Of a stretch of DNA of 64,000 bases, positions 35,926-48,909 are shown one piece after another (position 1 is the first letter of the stretch; each line of letters begins with the position of its first letter). Both the position numbers and the translations under genes were made by a program. The notes beneath the pieces were generated by a model, which saw only the letters and a program-made list of their open reading frames with translations, ran no database searches and was not told the DNA's origin. The stretch comes from CAVUDO01 sp963740255 (GTDB taxonomy: Bacteria > Actinomycetota > Actinomycetes > Mycobacteriales > Cryptosporangiaceae): positions 930,001-994,000 of the forward strand of contig CAVUDO010000002.1 of assembly GCA_963740255.1 (NCBI GenBank), given 5' to 3'.

Positions 35926-36060
35926 GCGGTACTCCTCGCGAAAATACGGGTGCTGCCTCGTCGCACCGTGACGGGCAGCGAAATGGACTTGTCACCGGCG
36001 ACACTAACCGGTCGGCCGGCTGGGGCCCGCCCTGGTGGTGTACCGACCGGTATGCGGGAC

Positions 36061-37038
36061 TCAGGCGAGCATCTCCGGCGTGACGCTCGCCTCGGTGTCG
36101 GGAATGCCGATGTCGCGGGCGCGCTTGTCGGCCAGCGCCAGCAGGCGACGGATCCGGCCGGCGACGGCGTCCTTGGTCAGCGACGGGTCGGCCAGCGAGC
36201 CGAGTTCCTCCAGCGACGCCTGCCGGTGCGCCATCCGCAGCCGACCCGCCGAGAGCAGGTGGTCGGGCGCGTCCTCTCCCAGGATCTCCAGCGCGCGGCC
36301 GACCCGGGCGCCGGCGGCCACCGCGGCCCGCGCCGACCTCCGCAGGTTGGCGTCGTCGAAGTTGGCCAGCCGGTTGGCCGTGGCCCGCACCTCCCGGCGC
36401 ATCCGGCGTTCCTCCCAGGCCAGCACGCTGGCGTGGGCCCCGATCCGGGTCAGCAGCGCGCCGATCGCGTCGCCGTCGCGCACCACCACCCGGTCGACAC
36501 CGCGCACCTCGCGGGCCTTGCTGGAGATGCCCATCCGCCGGGCGGCACCGACCAGCGCCAACGCCGCCTCGGCGCCGGGGCAGGTGATCTCCAGGGCCGA
36601 GGACCGCCCCGGCTCGGTGAGCGACCCGTGGGCCAGGAACGCCCCCCGCCAGGCCGCCTCCGCGCAGTGCGCTCCCCCGGCAACCACCTGCGGCGGCAGG
36701 CCCCGCACAGGACGCCCCCGGACGTCGAGCAGCCCGGTCTGCCGAGCCAGCGACTCGCCGTCCTTGACCACCCGGACGATGTACCGGTTGCCCCGCCGCA
36801 GGCCGCCGGCCGAGAGCACATGCACCTCGCTGGTGTGGCCGTACACCTCGACGATGTTCTGCCGGAGCCGCCGGGCGGTGTTGCCCGTGTCGAGTTCGGC
36901 CTCCACCACGACCTTGCCCCCCACGATGTGCAACCCGCCGGAGAAGCGCAGCAGCGCGGCCATCTCGGCCTTCCGGCAACAGGGCTTGGCCACCTCGACC
37001 CGGCTCAGCTCGTCCTTCACCGCAGCCGTCATGGCCAT
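36061..37038 (-). CDS. whiA: DNA-binding protein WhiA
   Basis: This 325-aa protein has the LAGLIDADG-like N-terminal domain (about residues 20-215, CCRKAEMAALLRFSGGLHI, RMGISSKAREVRG). A C-terminal helix-turn-helix (about 230-310, NLRRSARAAVAAGARVGRALEIL and SLEELGSLADPSLTKDAVAGRIRRLLALA) follows. In Streptomyces WhiA works with WhiB to activate sporulation and cell-division genes such as ftsZ; it is conserved in non-sporulating Gram-positives too. ATG 37038 is behind AGGTGAT. It is downstream of rapZ and yvcK as in most actinobacteria. Confidence 0.96.
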   Translation of the reverse strand: MAMTAAVKDELSRVEVAKPCCRKAEMAALLRFSGGLHIVGGKVVVEAELDTGNTARRLRQNIVEVYGHTSEVHVLSAGGLRRGNRYIVRVVKDGESLARQTGLLDVRGRPVRGLPPQVVAGGAHCAEAAWRGAFLAHGSLTEPGRSSALEITCPGAEAALALVGAARRMGISSKAREVRGVDRVVVRDGDAIGALLTRIGAHASVLAWEERRMRREVRATANRLANFDDANLRRSARAAVAAGARVGRALEILGEDAPDHLLSAGRLRMAHRQASLEELGSLADPSLTKDAVAGRIRRLLALADKRARDIGIPDTEASVTPEMLA

Positions 37039-37091
37039 CTCAGATCACCTCGCGTGTCGTAATTCCCCTGCCGCGTCGGGCCCCCCGGCCG

Positions 37092-38039
37092 TCACGTCAG
37101 GTCGATGCCCAGCACATCGCGCAACGCGGCGGCAAGCGCCGCCTGGTCGTGTCGCGGGCTTCCGTCACCGACCGCTACCGGTGCGACGACGAGCCCCCCG
37201 CCCAGTGATTCTGCCGCACGCGCGAGCCGCTGGTGGTCCCGCACGACCCCGGGATCTGCCAGAACGGTGTCAAAGGTCACCATCGGGGCATGCGCGGCCA
37301 AGGCGTCGAGGTGTCCCTCGATCGGCCAGCCGTCCGTCTCGCCGTCGGTGGAGAGGTTGAGGACGAGCACCCGGCGGGCCGGCGACTTCGCGATCGCGTC
37401 CCGCAGGTCGGGCACCAGGAAGTGCGGGATCACGCTGGTGAACCAGGAACCCGGGCCGAACACCAGGGTGTCGGCGTCGCCCACCGCGGCCACCGCCTCC
37501 GGGCAGGCGGCCGGCGCGGACGGGTGCAGGCCGACCCGGCGCACGTGGCCCGGGGTGGTGGCCACCAGGTGCTGACCGCGCACCGAGGTGCCGCCATCCG
37601 GGTCGTGCGGGTCGAGGCCGGCGACCTCGGCCTCGATCTCCAGCGGCTCGGCGGCCATCGGCAGCACCCGCCCGCAGCAGCCGAGCATCGCGCCGGCCCG
37701 GTCGAGTGCGGCCACGGTGTCGCCGAGCACGTCGGCCAGGCCCGTCAGCAGGACGTTGCCCACGGCGTGGCCGCCCAGCTCGCCCGTGCCGTCGAACCGG
37801 TACTGGAACAGTTCCGCGGTCACCGGGTCGTCCGGGTCGGCCAGCGCCACCAGTGCCTGCCGCAGGTCGCCCGGCGGCAGGCCACCGAACTCCCGGCGCA
37901 GCCGGCCGCTGGAGCCGCCGTCGTCGGCCACGGTGACGATCGCGGTCAGCGCCACGTCCAACCGGCGCAGCGCCCGCAGCGAGGCGAACAGGCCGTGTCC
38001 GCCGCCGAAGGCCACCACCCGGTGCCGGGCCGCGGTCAC
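37092..38039 (-). CDS. yvcK: Gluconeogenesis factor YvcK/CofD-like protein
   Basis: This 315-aa protein has the CofD-family nucleotide-binding start VVAFGGGHGLFASLRAL. It also has VTVADDGGSSGRLRREFGGLPPGD, HAVGNVLLTGL and FGPGSWFTSVIPHFL. YvcK-type proteins bind UDP-sugars and affect carbon flux and cell-wall synthesis. GTG 38039 overlaps the rapZ stop (GTGA), so translation is coupled. It forms the conserved rapZ-yvcK-whiA unit, with uvrC before and glycolysis genes after. Confidence 0.93.
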   Translation of the reverse strand: MTAARHRVVAFGGGHGLFASLRALRRLDVALTAIVTVADDGGSSGRLRREFGGLPPGDLRQALVALADPDDPVTAELFQYRFDGTGELGGHAVGNVLLTGLADVLGDTVAALDRAGAMLGCCGRVLPMAAEPLEIEAEVAGLDPHDPDGGTSVRGQHLVATTPGHVRRVGLHPSAPAACPEAVAAVGDADTLVFGPGSWFTSVIPHFLVPDLRDAIAKSPARRVLVLNLSTDGETDGWPIEGHLDALAAHAPMVTFDTVLADPGVVRDHQRLARAAESLGGGLVVAPVAVGDGSPRHDQAALAAALRDVLGIDLT

Positions 38040-39058
38040 TCGCGCCCCAGGTCGCGGTGGACGACGCTGGCAGCCAGGCCGTGCCCGGCGAGCCGGGCCG
38101 CCAGCGCCACGGCGCTGGCCACGCTGCGGTGCTTCCCGCCGGTGCAGCCGACTCCGATGGTCAGGTACCGCTTGCCCTCGCGCTGGTAGCCGGCCGCTGT
38201 CGTGACCACCAGTTCGGCGTACCGGTCGAGGAACGACGCGGCGCCGGGCTGCTCGAACACGTACGCGCTGACCCGCGGGTCCTCGCCGGTGAACGGGCGG
38301 AGCTCGGGAATCCAGTGCGGGTTGGGCAGGAAGCGCATGTCGACCACCATGTCGGCGTCGGCCGGCAGCCCGTACTTGAAGCCGAACGACAGCACGGTGA
38401 CCTGGAGGCCCCCCAGGTGCGCGCCGAACAGCTCCTCGGTGCGGCTGCGGAGCTGGTTGACGTTGAGCATCGTGGTGTCGATGACGACGTCGGCCGCCTC
38501 CCGGGCGTCCAGCAGCAGCGTCCGCTCGGCGGTGATGCCGTCGGCCAGCCGTCCCTCGCCCTGCATCGGATGCGGCCGGCGGACGCTCTCGAACCGCTGG
38601 ATCAGCACCGCGTCGGCCGCCTCCAGGAACACGATCCGAGGGTGGAACGCGCGGGCGCGGAGTTCGGCCACAGCGCCGAGCAGGTCGGTGGAGAAGGCCC
38701 GACTGCGGACGTCCAGGACGATGGCCGTGCGGCGGGCCGCTCCGCCGGAGGCCGACGCCAGCTCGGCCATCGTCACCATCAGCGCCTGCGGGAGGTTGTC
38801 GACCACGTAGTAGCCGACGTTCTCCAGTGCCCGGGCCACCGTGCTGCGGCCGGCGCCGGAGAGTCCGGTCACGATGACCAGGTCCATCGCCGCCGCGCCA
38901 GTCGCCGCTTCCCCCGTCGCTGCCTCCCCCGCGCCTGTGGCCGCCGCCCCCGTGCCTGTGGCCGCCGCCCCCGTGCCGGCCCGCGGCGGGGCACCGCCGG
39001 CCGCCGCCGCCGGGTCGGGAGGCGCCGCGGCCGGCGTCGGCTCCCGCGGTTCGGTCAT
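38036..39058 (-). CDS. rapZ: RNase adapter / nucleotide-binding protein RapZ
   Basis: This 340-aa protein has P-loop GLSGAGRSTVA (Arg in place of the usual Lys, as in other actinobacterial members), VVDNLP and FGFKYGLPADADMV. The C-terminal RNA-binding/metabolite domain carries RFLPNPHW, IGVGCTGGKHRSV and the final VVHRDLG. RapZ homologues bind nucleotides and, in E. coli, steer RNase E to sRNA; the actinobacterial target is not settled. About 57 extra N-terminal residues are an Ala/Thr/Gly-rich repeat absent from typical members. ATG 39058 has GGGGGAA upstream. Confidence 0.93.
   Translation of the reverse strand: MTEPREPTPAAAPPDPAAAAGGAPPRAGTGAAATGTGAAATGAGEAATGEAATGAAAMDLVIVTGLSGAGRSTVARALENVGYYVVDNLPQALMVTMAELASASGGAARRTAIVLDVRSRAFSTDLLGAVAELRARAFHPRIVFLEAADAVLIQRFESVRRPHPMQGEGRLADGITAERTLLLDAREAADVVIDTTMLNVNQLRSRTEELFGAHLGGLQVTVLSFGFKYGLPADADMVVDMRFLPNPHWIPELRPFTGEDPRVSAYVFEQPGAASFLDRYAELVVTTAAGYQREGKRYLTIGVGCTGGKHRSVASAVALAARLAGHGLAASVVHRDLGRE
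38934..38975. repeat. 21-nt tandem repeat inside the rapZ N-terminal extension
   Basis: Two exact tandem copies of a 21-nt unit (38934-38954 and 38955-38975) encode a repeated Ala/Thr/Gly-rich heptad. Degenerate copies continue to about 38897. The 21-nt length keeps the frame, so unit number can vary without breaking rapZ. Confidence 0.75.
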
Positions 39059-39072
39059 CGACGCTTCCCCCG

Positions 39073-41079
<2,007 letters not shown>

Positions 41080-41104
41080 GCTCGAAGCGTATCTCCGCCG
41101 ACCG

Positions 41105-41134
41105 ACCAGACCGGGCGCCCGATCCTGTTGTCAA
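41105..41134 (-). promoter_or_regulatory. Candidate promoter of uvrC
   Basis: On the minus strand a perfect TTGACA (41134-41129) is followed after 18 nt by TCTGGT (41110-41105). Transcription would start about 20 nt before the uvrC GTG and could drive uvrC-rapZ-yvcK-whiA. Confidence 0.5.
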
Positions 41135-41218
41135 GGCCAGGCCAAGAACGCGAAGGCAACGTCGCCACCGACAACGGAGCGGGAGGTCCGAGCCGCCGGG
41201 CCACGAGGAGGTCAGCAC

Positions 41219-42532
41219 TCAGGACTTCGTCACGGTCAGCAGGTAGGCGCCGCCGATCTTCCGGACCAGGTCAATGGTGACAAGGGCCGAGGCGTCCTCG
41301 TGACGGGCCGTCTCGTCGGGACCGAGGTCGTACGGCGCATCCTCGAGGTACGGCTGCGGTGCGTCGCGCGGCTGGCGGGCAGGCCGGATCCGGACCGGGC
41401 CGGCTCCGCTCGCCGTCGTCGAATCGACGGAGTAGACGAGGACCCCACGTTCGACCCAGTCCTCCGAACCTTCCCCCGCCAGCGAGCCGTCCCGTACCTC
41501 GGCCACCAGCACACTGGTGGCGCTGGTGCGGACGACCACCAGCTTCGGCCCTCCCCGCCGCTCTACCGGAGTCAGGAGGTGACTGGTCTTTCCGCGCTCG
41601 GACACGCACGCGACCTGCGCAGGCCCCAACCAGCCCAACTTCCACTTGTGCCAGGCGAGCAGATCCTGACCCAGGTCGCCGGTGGCCATGACGTCCCACG
41701 GACCCACCCAGGCGTCGTGGAACTGATCGGCCGACTCCGGCTCGCGGCGCACCGGATACAGGTCGGGCAGGCCGAAGAGGTGACCCGTCTCGTGGGCGAT
41801 CACCGAGGGCGAGCCGAACGCGCCGCGGCCGAACGTCACCGCGCGGGCGAGGTCGACACCGTCGGCACGCGGCGGCAGGCTCAGCGAGAAGACTTGGGCA
41901 TAGGACGTCGTGGTGACCTTCTCGGCGGCTTCGGTCGGCACCAGGTAGACCGCGCGGGCGCCCCGGAAGTTCACTACGGGGTCGGCGGCGGCAATCGCGT
42001 CCTGCATGTACATCGCGCTGCGGTCGTCCGCGTCGAACCGGTACGCGGTGGAGGCACGTGGCATCCGGATCCACCGTCGCACCGACGTGATCCGGAGGTC
42101 CACGACGCCGCGGGAGCTCGCGCGGTACCACCGTTCGACGTCCCGGATCCCCTGGTCGCCTCCGAACTTCTCGTCGGCCGCCGCCGGGGCGTCCGGAAAG
42201 TCCAGGAACAACGCCACGATCTTCACGAGGCCGGCCGGCCGGATGCTGAGCGACCAGTCGGTCGCGCCCTCGGACAGGCCGCCGTAGTTCTCGCCGCGCG
42301 GCAGCGCGCACGGTCCGGCCGGCATGGTCGGCCTGGAGCGGGTCGCCTGCACCGCGTCGACCGCCAGGCTGTCCGCCGTGGCAGCCGACGGCCGCGGCGC
42401 CGACCCGCAGGCGGCGAGCAGCAGCAGAGCCGCACAGCCCATCACCGCGGACCGGGCCCGACCCGTCCGGCGCCTCACGAGTGCTGGCGGCGACACCTCC
42501 CCGCCTGCCGCCCGAGACGCGCGATTCCCCAT
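41219..42532 (-). CDS. M6-like metalloprotease lipoprotein
   Basis: This 437-aa protein has a lipoprotein signal (VMGCAALLLLAAC, lipobox near residue 42). The metallopeptidase core follows, with zinc motif HETGHLFGLPD (about 254-264, HExxHxxG..D) and the Met-turn-like WDVMATG about 30 residues later. This is the arrangement of M6/immune-inhibitor-A-like peptidases. The domain begins with VALFLDFPDAPA. It would act on the outer face of the membrane. ATG 42532 leaves a 30-residue basic lead before the hydrophobic core, long but plausible. Substrate unknown. Confidence 0.82.
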   Translation of the reverse strand: MGNRASRAAGGEVSPPALVRRRTGRARSAVMGCAALLLLAACGSAPRPSAATADSLAVDAVQATRSRPTMPAGPCALPRGENYGGLSEGATDWSLSIRPAGLVKIVALFLDFPDAPAAADEKFGGDQGIRDVERWYRASSRGVVDLRITSVRRWIRMPRASTAYRFDADDRSAMYMQDAIAAADPVVNFRGARAVYLVPTEAAEKVTTTSYAQVFSLSLPPRADGVDLARAVTFGRGAFGSPSVIAHETGHLFGLPDLYPVRREPESADQFHDAWVGPWDVMATGDLGQDLLAWHKWKLGWLGPAQVACVSERGKTSHLLTPVERRGGPKLVVVRTSATSVLVAEVRDGSLAGEGSEDWVERGVLVYSVDSTTASGAGPVRIRPARQPRDAPQPYLEDAPYDLGPDETARHEDASALVTIDLVRKIGGAYLLTVTKS

Positions 42533-42610
42533 GGGCCCAGTCTGGACCGCGGCGTCAACGCGACCAGGTGACGGCCCCAGCCCGCCGGCGGACCGGGGCG
42601 CCACCAGCAC

Positions 42611-43099
42611 CTAGGCCAGCAGGACGTTCTGGCCCTCCACCTTCACCGCGAACGGCTTGAGGCTGCCGCCGGCCGGGCCCTTGGCCACGGAGCCGTCGGA
42701 GATGTTGAACTTCGACCCGTGGTTCGGGCAGGTGACCACGCCGTCCACCGGCGCGCCGACCGTGGTCCCCTGGTGGGTGCAGGCGGCGCTGTAGCCCTTG
42801 ACCGTGCCCGCGGTGGGCTGGACGAGCAGGACCCGCTTGCCGTTCGGGGCCACCACCACGACCCCACCCTTGACCGGGATGTCCGCGAGCTGGGCGATCG
42901 GCTGGCTGCTCGCCGGCTTGTCCGTCGCCGGGGGTGCCGCCTGGGTGCCGCCGGGCGCGTCGCTGGCACCGGCCGACGGGATGTCGCCGTCGGTGCCGCA
43001 GCCGGCGAGAGCGCCCACACCGAGCACGCCCAGCGCCGCGATCCCGCACATCACCTCGCGACGCGGGTGTGCCGCCACGCGCCTGGTGTCCTCGACCAT
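42611..43099 (-). CDS. Rieske [2Fe-2S] lipoprotein
   Basis: This 162-aa protein has a signal with lipobox LAGC (about residue 33), a Thr/Pro/Ala linker, and a small Rieske domain. The cluster ligands are CTHQG (about residue 107) and CPNHGSKF (about 124), each giving one Cys and one His. It lacks the second pair of cysteines of respiratory cytochrome bc-complex proteins. It therefore resembles the secreted Rieske proteins of actinomycetes with unknown redox partners. ATG 43099 has GAGGAGGA upstream. Confidence 0.88.
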   Translation of the reverse strand: MVEDTRRVAAHPRREVMCGIAALGVLGVGALAGCGTDGDIPSAGASDAPGGTQAAPPATDKPASSQPIAQLADIPVKGGVVVVAPNGKRVLLVQPTAGTVKGYSAACTHQGTTVGAPVDGVVTCPNHGSKFNISDGSVAKGPAGGSLKPFAVKVEGQNVLLA

Positions 43100-43262
43100 C
43101 TGTCCTCCTCCGTTCGGTCCGGACTCACATGCCCGGCGTATCGACCCGCGCCACGTTGCGCCGGTGGTCCTGTGGGGTGACACGGCCCGGCCGTCCTGGC
43201 GGTTCAACGTACCGTCGACTCCGACGCAGACCGACGCGGCCCAAGGCACCGACGGGCCTGTC

Positions 43263-46112
<2,850 letters not shown>

Positions 46113-46455
46113 GGTGTTCTGCTCTCTTCCGCTCTCGTTCGCTCGGACCGCCGCGGGAGGACGCGGCATCACCATGTGGACCCGGCCGAGACTTGACGGT
46201 GAACGAGGGCCGGGCCGGCGCCATCCCTCCAATCTAACGGCGGGGACCGACACTTTCCTCCCGCGGCGGCCCGGCCCCTCCCCCCGCTCCCACCGCATAC
46301 GCCACGCCCCCGCACCAGCCGGCCGTTCTCCACGTACCTGCCTTGCCGCACGGCCGAGCGGCGCCCTCGCCACGGGTCGACTCCGACCGCCGGCCTGGCC
46401 ATGCGCGAGAATGGCACCAGGGGAGCCGGTGCCGCGCCGGCCGCGAGGGGACACG
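46113..46455. other. Divergent intergenic region between uvrA and the MBL-fold gene
   Basis: This stretch of about 340 nt holds both outward promoters. I see no convincing -35/-10 pair, no LexA-type box and no gene. Frames read through it but are low-complexity. Confidence 0.4.
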
Positions 46456-47118
46456 ATGAGCGACCTGGGCTACACCGGGCACGTCGAGCCGGGCGGCGCG
46501 GCCGCCATCCGAGAGACGTCCGGCCTCACGATCAGCAAGATCTCGGTCGGCCCGATGGACAACAACGCCTACCTGCTGCGTTGCCGGACGACCGGTGCCG
46601 GCCTGCTCGTCGACGCCGCGAACGACGCCGACCGGCTGCTCGCGCTGGTCGGCGACACCCCGCTGGACACCGTCGTCACCACCCACCGGCACGCCGACCA
46701 CTGGCAGGCGCTCGCCGCCGTGGTCGAGGCCACCGGCGCCACCACCGTGGCCCACCCCGCGGACGCGGGCGAGTTGCCGGTGCGGGCGGCCGCCATGGTC
46801 GAGGACGGCGGCACGGTCGAGGTCGGCGACGTGACCCTGGACGTGATCCACCTGGTCGGCCACACCTCCGGCTCCATCGCGCTGCTCCACCGCGACGCGG
46901 ACGGCACCCCCCACCTGTTCACCGGCGACTCGCTGTTCCCCGGCGGACCGGGTCGCACGGAAAGTCCCGCGGCCTTCACCAGCCTCATGGACGCCCTGGA
47001 AGAGAAGATCTTCGGTCGGCTCCCCGACGACACCTGGATCTACCCCGGCCACGGCGACGACACCACCCTCGGCACCGAAAGACCGCACCTGGCCGAGTGG
47101 CGCGCACGCGGCTGGTAG
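46456..47118 (+). CDS. MBL-fold metallo-hydrolase (glyoxalase II-like)
   Basis: This 220-aa protein has the metallo-beta-lactamase motif THRHADHW (about residues 75-82), then GHTSGSIAL (second His), FTGDSLFPGGPGR (bridging Asp) and IYPGHGDDTTLG (last His). This pattern is typical of small glyoxalase-II-like or persulfide-dioxygenase-like hydrolases. ATG 46456 follows GAGGGG. It is divergent from uvrA, a neighbourhood common in actinobacteria where the gene often sits next to uvrA. The substrate is uncertain. Confidence 0.88.
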   Translation: MSDLGYTGHVEPGGAAAIRETSGLTISKISVGPMDNNAYLLRCRTTGAGLLVDAANDADRLLALVGDTPLDTVVTTHRHADHWQALAAVVEATGATTVAHPADAGELPVRAAAMVEDGGTVEVGDVTLDVIHLVGHTSGSIALLHRDADGTPHLFTGDSLFPGGPGRTESPAAFTSLMDALEEKIFGRLPDDTWIYPGHGDDTTLGTERPHLAEWRARGW

Positions 47119-47196
47119 CGCTGCTTCTCCGCCGTGGTCGCAGATCTACAGACGTGCCGCCGCCTCGGCTCGCGCTGCCGCCGGGGTTCCTGACGG

Positions 47197-47283
47197 TCAG
47201 AGCCCGAACGCGCCGGCTTCGACGAGGATCACCACGCCGATGCCGATCAGCACGATCGGGAGCACGATGTGGCCCAGCGCGAC
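47197..47283 (-). pseudogene. 3' remnant of a CadD-like cadmium/cation transporter
   Basis: A minus-strand frame of about 28 codons reads ALGHIVLPIVLIGIGVVIL followed by VEAGAFGL and a stop. This looks like the last transmembrane helix and end of CadD-type cadmium-resistance permeases. No upstream part is present; the frame becomes Arg-rich at once and the TerC gene ends 32 nt away. It is most likely a truncated relic left beside TerC. Confidence 0.5.
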
Positions 47284-47314
47284 AGCGCGCGGGCGAACAC
47301 GGTGCGGATGGCGT

Positions 47315-48352
47315 TCAGCGCGCCGACGTGTCCTGCCTTCGCGCCATGGCTTCCTCGGAGGCGTGGGCACGGATTTCGGCTTTGGCGTCGCGGCGGGATC
47401 TCCAGAGGCTGGCCACCGTCGTCACCGCGAGCGTGCCCACGATCACCAGCAGCGAGAGCCAGATCGGGATCTCCGGTGCCCAGGACACCTTCTCGCCGCC
47501 GTTGACGAACGGCAGGTTGTTCCCGTGCAGCGCCTCGAAGATCAGCTTCACGCCGATGAAGCCGAGCACCACCGACAGCCCGACGCCGAGGTAGACCAGC
47601 CGTTCCAGCAACCCGCCGAGCAGGAAGTAGAGCTGCCGCAGGCCCATCAACGCGAAGACGTTCGCGGTGAAGACCAGGTACGGCTCCTTGGTGAGGCCGA
47701 AGATCGCGGGGATCGAGTCGAGCGCGAACAGCAGGTCGGTGGTACCGATCGCCACCATCACGATCAGCATCGGTGTGAACACGCGCTTGCCGTCGACGGT
47801 GGTGCGCAGGTGTCCGCCGCCGAAGTCGTTGGTGACCGGCAGCAACTTGCGGGTCCACCGGATCAGCCGGTTCTCCTTGAAGTCGCTCTCGTCGGCCTCG
47901 CCGGCGAACGCCAGCTTGATCGCGGTGTAGAGAAGGAACGCCCCGAAGATCCAGAAGATCCAGACGAACCGCTGGATCGCCGCCGCCCCGATGGCGATGA
48001 AGATGCCGCGCATCACCAGGGCCAGCACGATGCCGATCATCAACAGCTTCTGCTGGTACTGCCGGGGCACCGCGAACCGGCTCATGATGATGACGAAGAC
48101 GAAGAGGTTGTCCACCGAGAGGCTGTACTCGGTGATCCAACCGGCGTAGAACTCCGCGCCGTAGACCGGACCCGCGAACAGGACGATGCCGAGCCCGAAG
48201 AACGCCGCGAGGCCCACATAGAGCATCACCCAGAAGGTGGACTCGCGGATGGACGGCTCGTGCGGCCGTCGTCCGACGATCGCCAGGTCGACCACCAGCA
48301 CTGCGGTGAGCCCGACCAGGGTGGCGATCCACAGCCACGTGGGTACATTCAC
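47315..48352 (-). CDS. TerC family integral membrane protein
   Basis: This 345-aa protein has eight or nine membrane helices and the TerC/Alx signature. Conserved acidic residues lie in ITEYSLSVDNLFVFVIIM and ATTDLLFALDS-like regions (here GTTDLLFALDSIPAIFGLT). TerC/Alx proteins export Mn2+ and protect secreted-metalloenzyme loading. GTG 48352 begins the first helix; GAGGG lies 11 nt upstream. The leader contains a yybP-ykoY riboswitch, which senses Mn2+, so expression should rise with manganese. The C-terminal tail is charged and cytoplasmic. Confidence 0.92.
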   Translation of the reverse strand: MNVPTWLWIATLVGLTAVLVVDLAIVGRRPHEPSIRESTFWVMLYVGLAAFFGLGIVLFAGPVYGAEFYAGWITEYSLSVDNLFVFVIIMSRFAVPRQYQQKLLMIGIVLALVMRGIFIAIGAAAIQRFVWIFWIFGAFLLYTAIKLAFAGEADESDFKENRLIRWTRKLLPVTNDFGGGHLRTTVDGKRVFTPMLIVMVAIGTTDLLFALDSIPAIFGLTKEPYLVFTANVFALMGLRQLYFLLGGLLERLVYLGVGLSVVLGFIGVKLIFEALHGNNLPFVNGGEKVSWAPEIPIWLSLLVIVGTLAVTTVASLWRSRRDAKAEIRAHASEEAMARRQDTSAR

Positions 48353-48386
48353 GGTCGCGTTTTCCCTCGGTAGACAGTCCTCATCT

Positions 48387-48497
48387 ACGGAGGTCTCTCC
48401 CGCCGCGGATCGGTTCTCGGCCGCGACCGACGGCACCGGACCGGACTCGCAGCCGACCGTGATGACGATGCCGCCGCGAAGGAATACTCCCCTCCAC
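48387..48497 (-). promoter_or_regulatory. yybP-ykoY (manganese) riboswitch upstream of terC
   Basis: Read on the minus strand, the leader contains the conserved internal-loop sequence GGGGAGTA followed by TTCC. Further on come CATCGTCAT (the CGUCA loop) and, at the 3' side, GGGAGAGACCTCC, the actinobacterial form of the GAGACC element. P1 forms between GTGGAGG (48497-48491) and CCTCCGT (48393-48387). This class binds Mn2+ and typically controls TerC and other Mn exporters. A short GTAGA/TCTAC hairpin (48370-48388) lies between the aptamer and the ribosome site and overlaps the P1 3' strand, so it is a plausible switching element. Confidence 0.8.
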
Positions 48498-48597
48498 GCC
48501 AGTACCCATTCTCACCCAGGCGACCCATGGTCGGCGACCCGGGGTCCACAGGAAGCCCGCGTGCCGGCGGGCGGACCCCGCCTGGAAGGCTCGGCGC

Positions 48598-48888
48598 ATG
48601 GTCCTCGAAGTCGCCCTCATCGACGTGAAGCCCGACAGTCAGGACGAGTTCGTCGCGGCCTACCGCGCGGGGCGCGAGATTCTCGCCACCACGCCGGGCT
48701 GCCGGTCGGTGCGGATGACGCACGGGATCGAGTCGCCGACCCGGTTCGTGCTGCTGGTAGAGTGGGAATCGGTCCAGGCGCACCTGGAGAACTTCCGCGA
48801 CAGCGAACGGTTCGGCCGCTGGCGGGCGTTGATCGGCCCGCTGTTCGCCTCGCCGCCCGTCGTGGAGCACTTCGTCGACATCGACTGA
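48598..48888 (+). CDS. Antibiotic biosynthesis monooxygenase (ABM) domain protein
   Basis: This 96-aa protein is a single ABM-type ferredoxin-like fold (LEVALIDVKPDSQDEFVAAYRAG, TPGCRSVRMTHGIE, FVLLVEWES, HFVDID). Small family members are cofactor-free monooxygenases, heme-degrading enzymes or simply dimeric binding proteins; no assignment is possible here. ATG 48598 has GGAAGG 7 nt upstream. It is divergent from terC and convergent with uvrB, standing alone. Confidence 0.85.
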   Translation: MVLEVALIDVKPDSQDEFVAAYRAGREILATTPGCRSVRMTHGIESPTRFVLLVEWESVQAHLENFRDSERFGRWRALIGPLFASPPVVEHFVDID

Positions 48889-48909
48889 ACCCTCCCGCCA
48901 GCCGGTACC

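Noticed and set aside
36041..36052. TACCG-AC-CGGTA palindrome between whiA and gap
   Set aside because: Short (5+5), in very GC-rich DNA and without promoter elements beside it; chance occurrence is likely.
46113..46455. SOS/LexA box before uvrA
   Set aside because: No GAAC-N4-GTTC dyad is present before uvrA, uvrB or uvrC. The only match in the window lies at 30609, away from repair genes.
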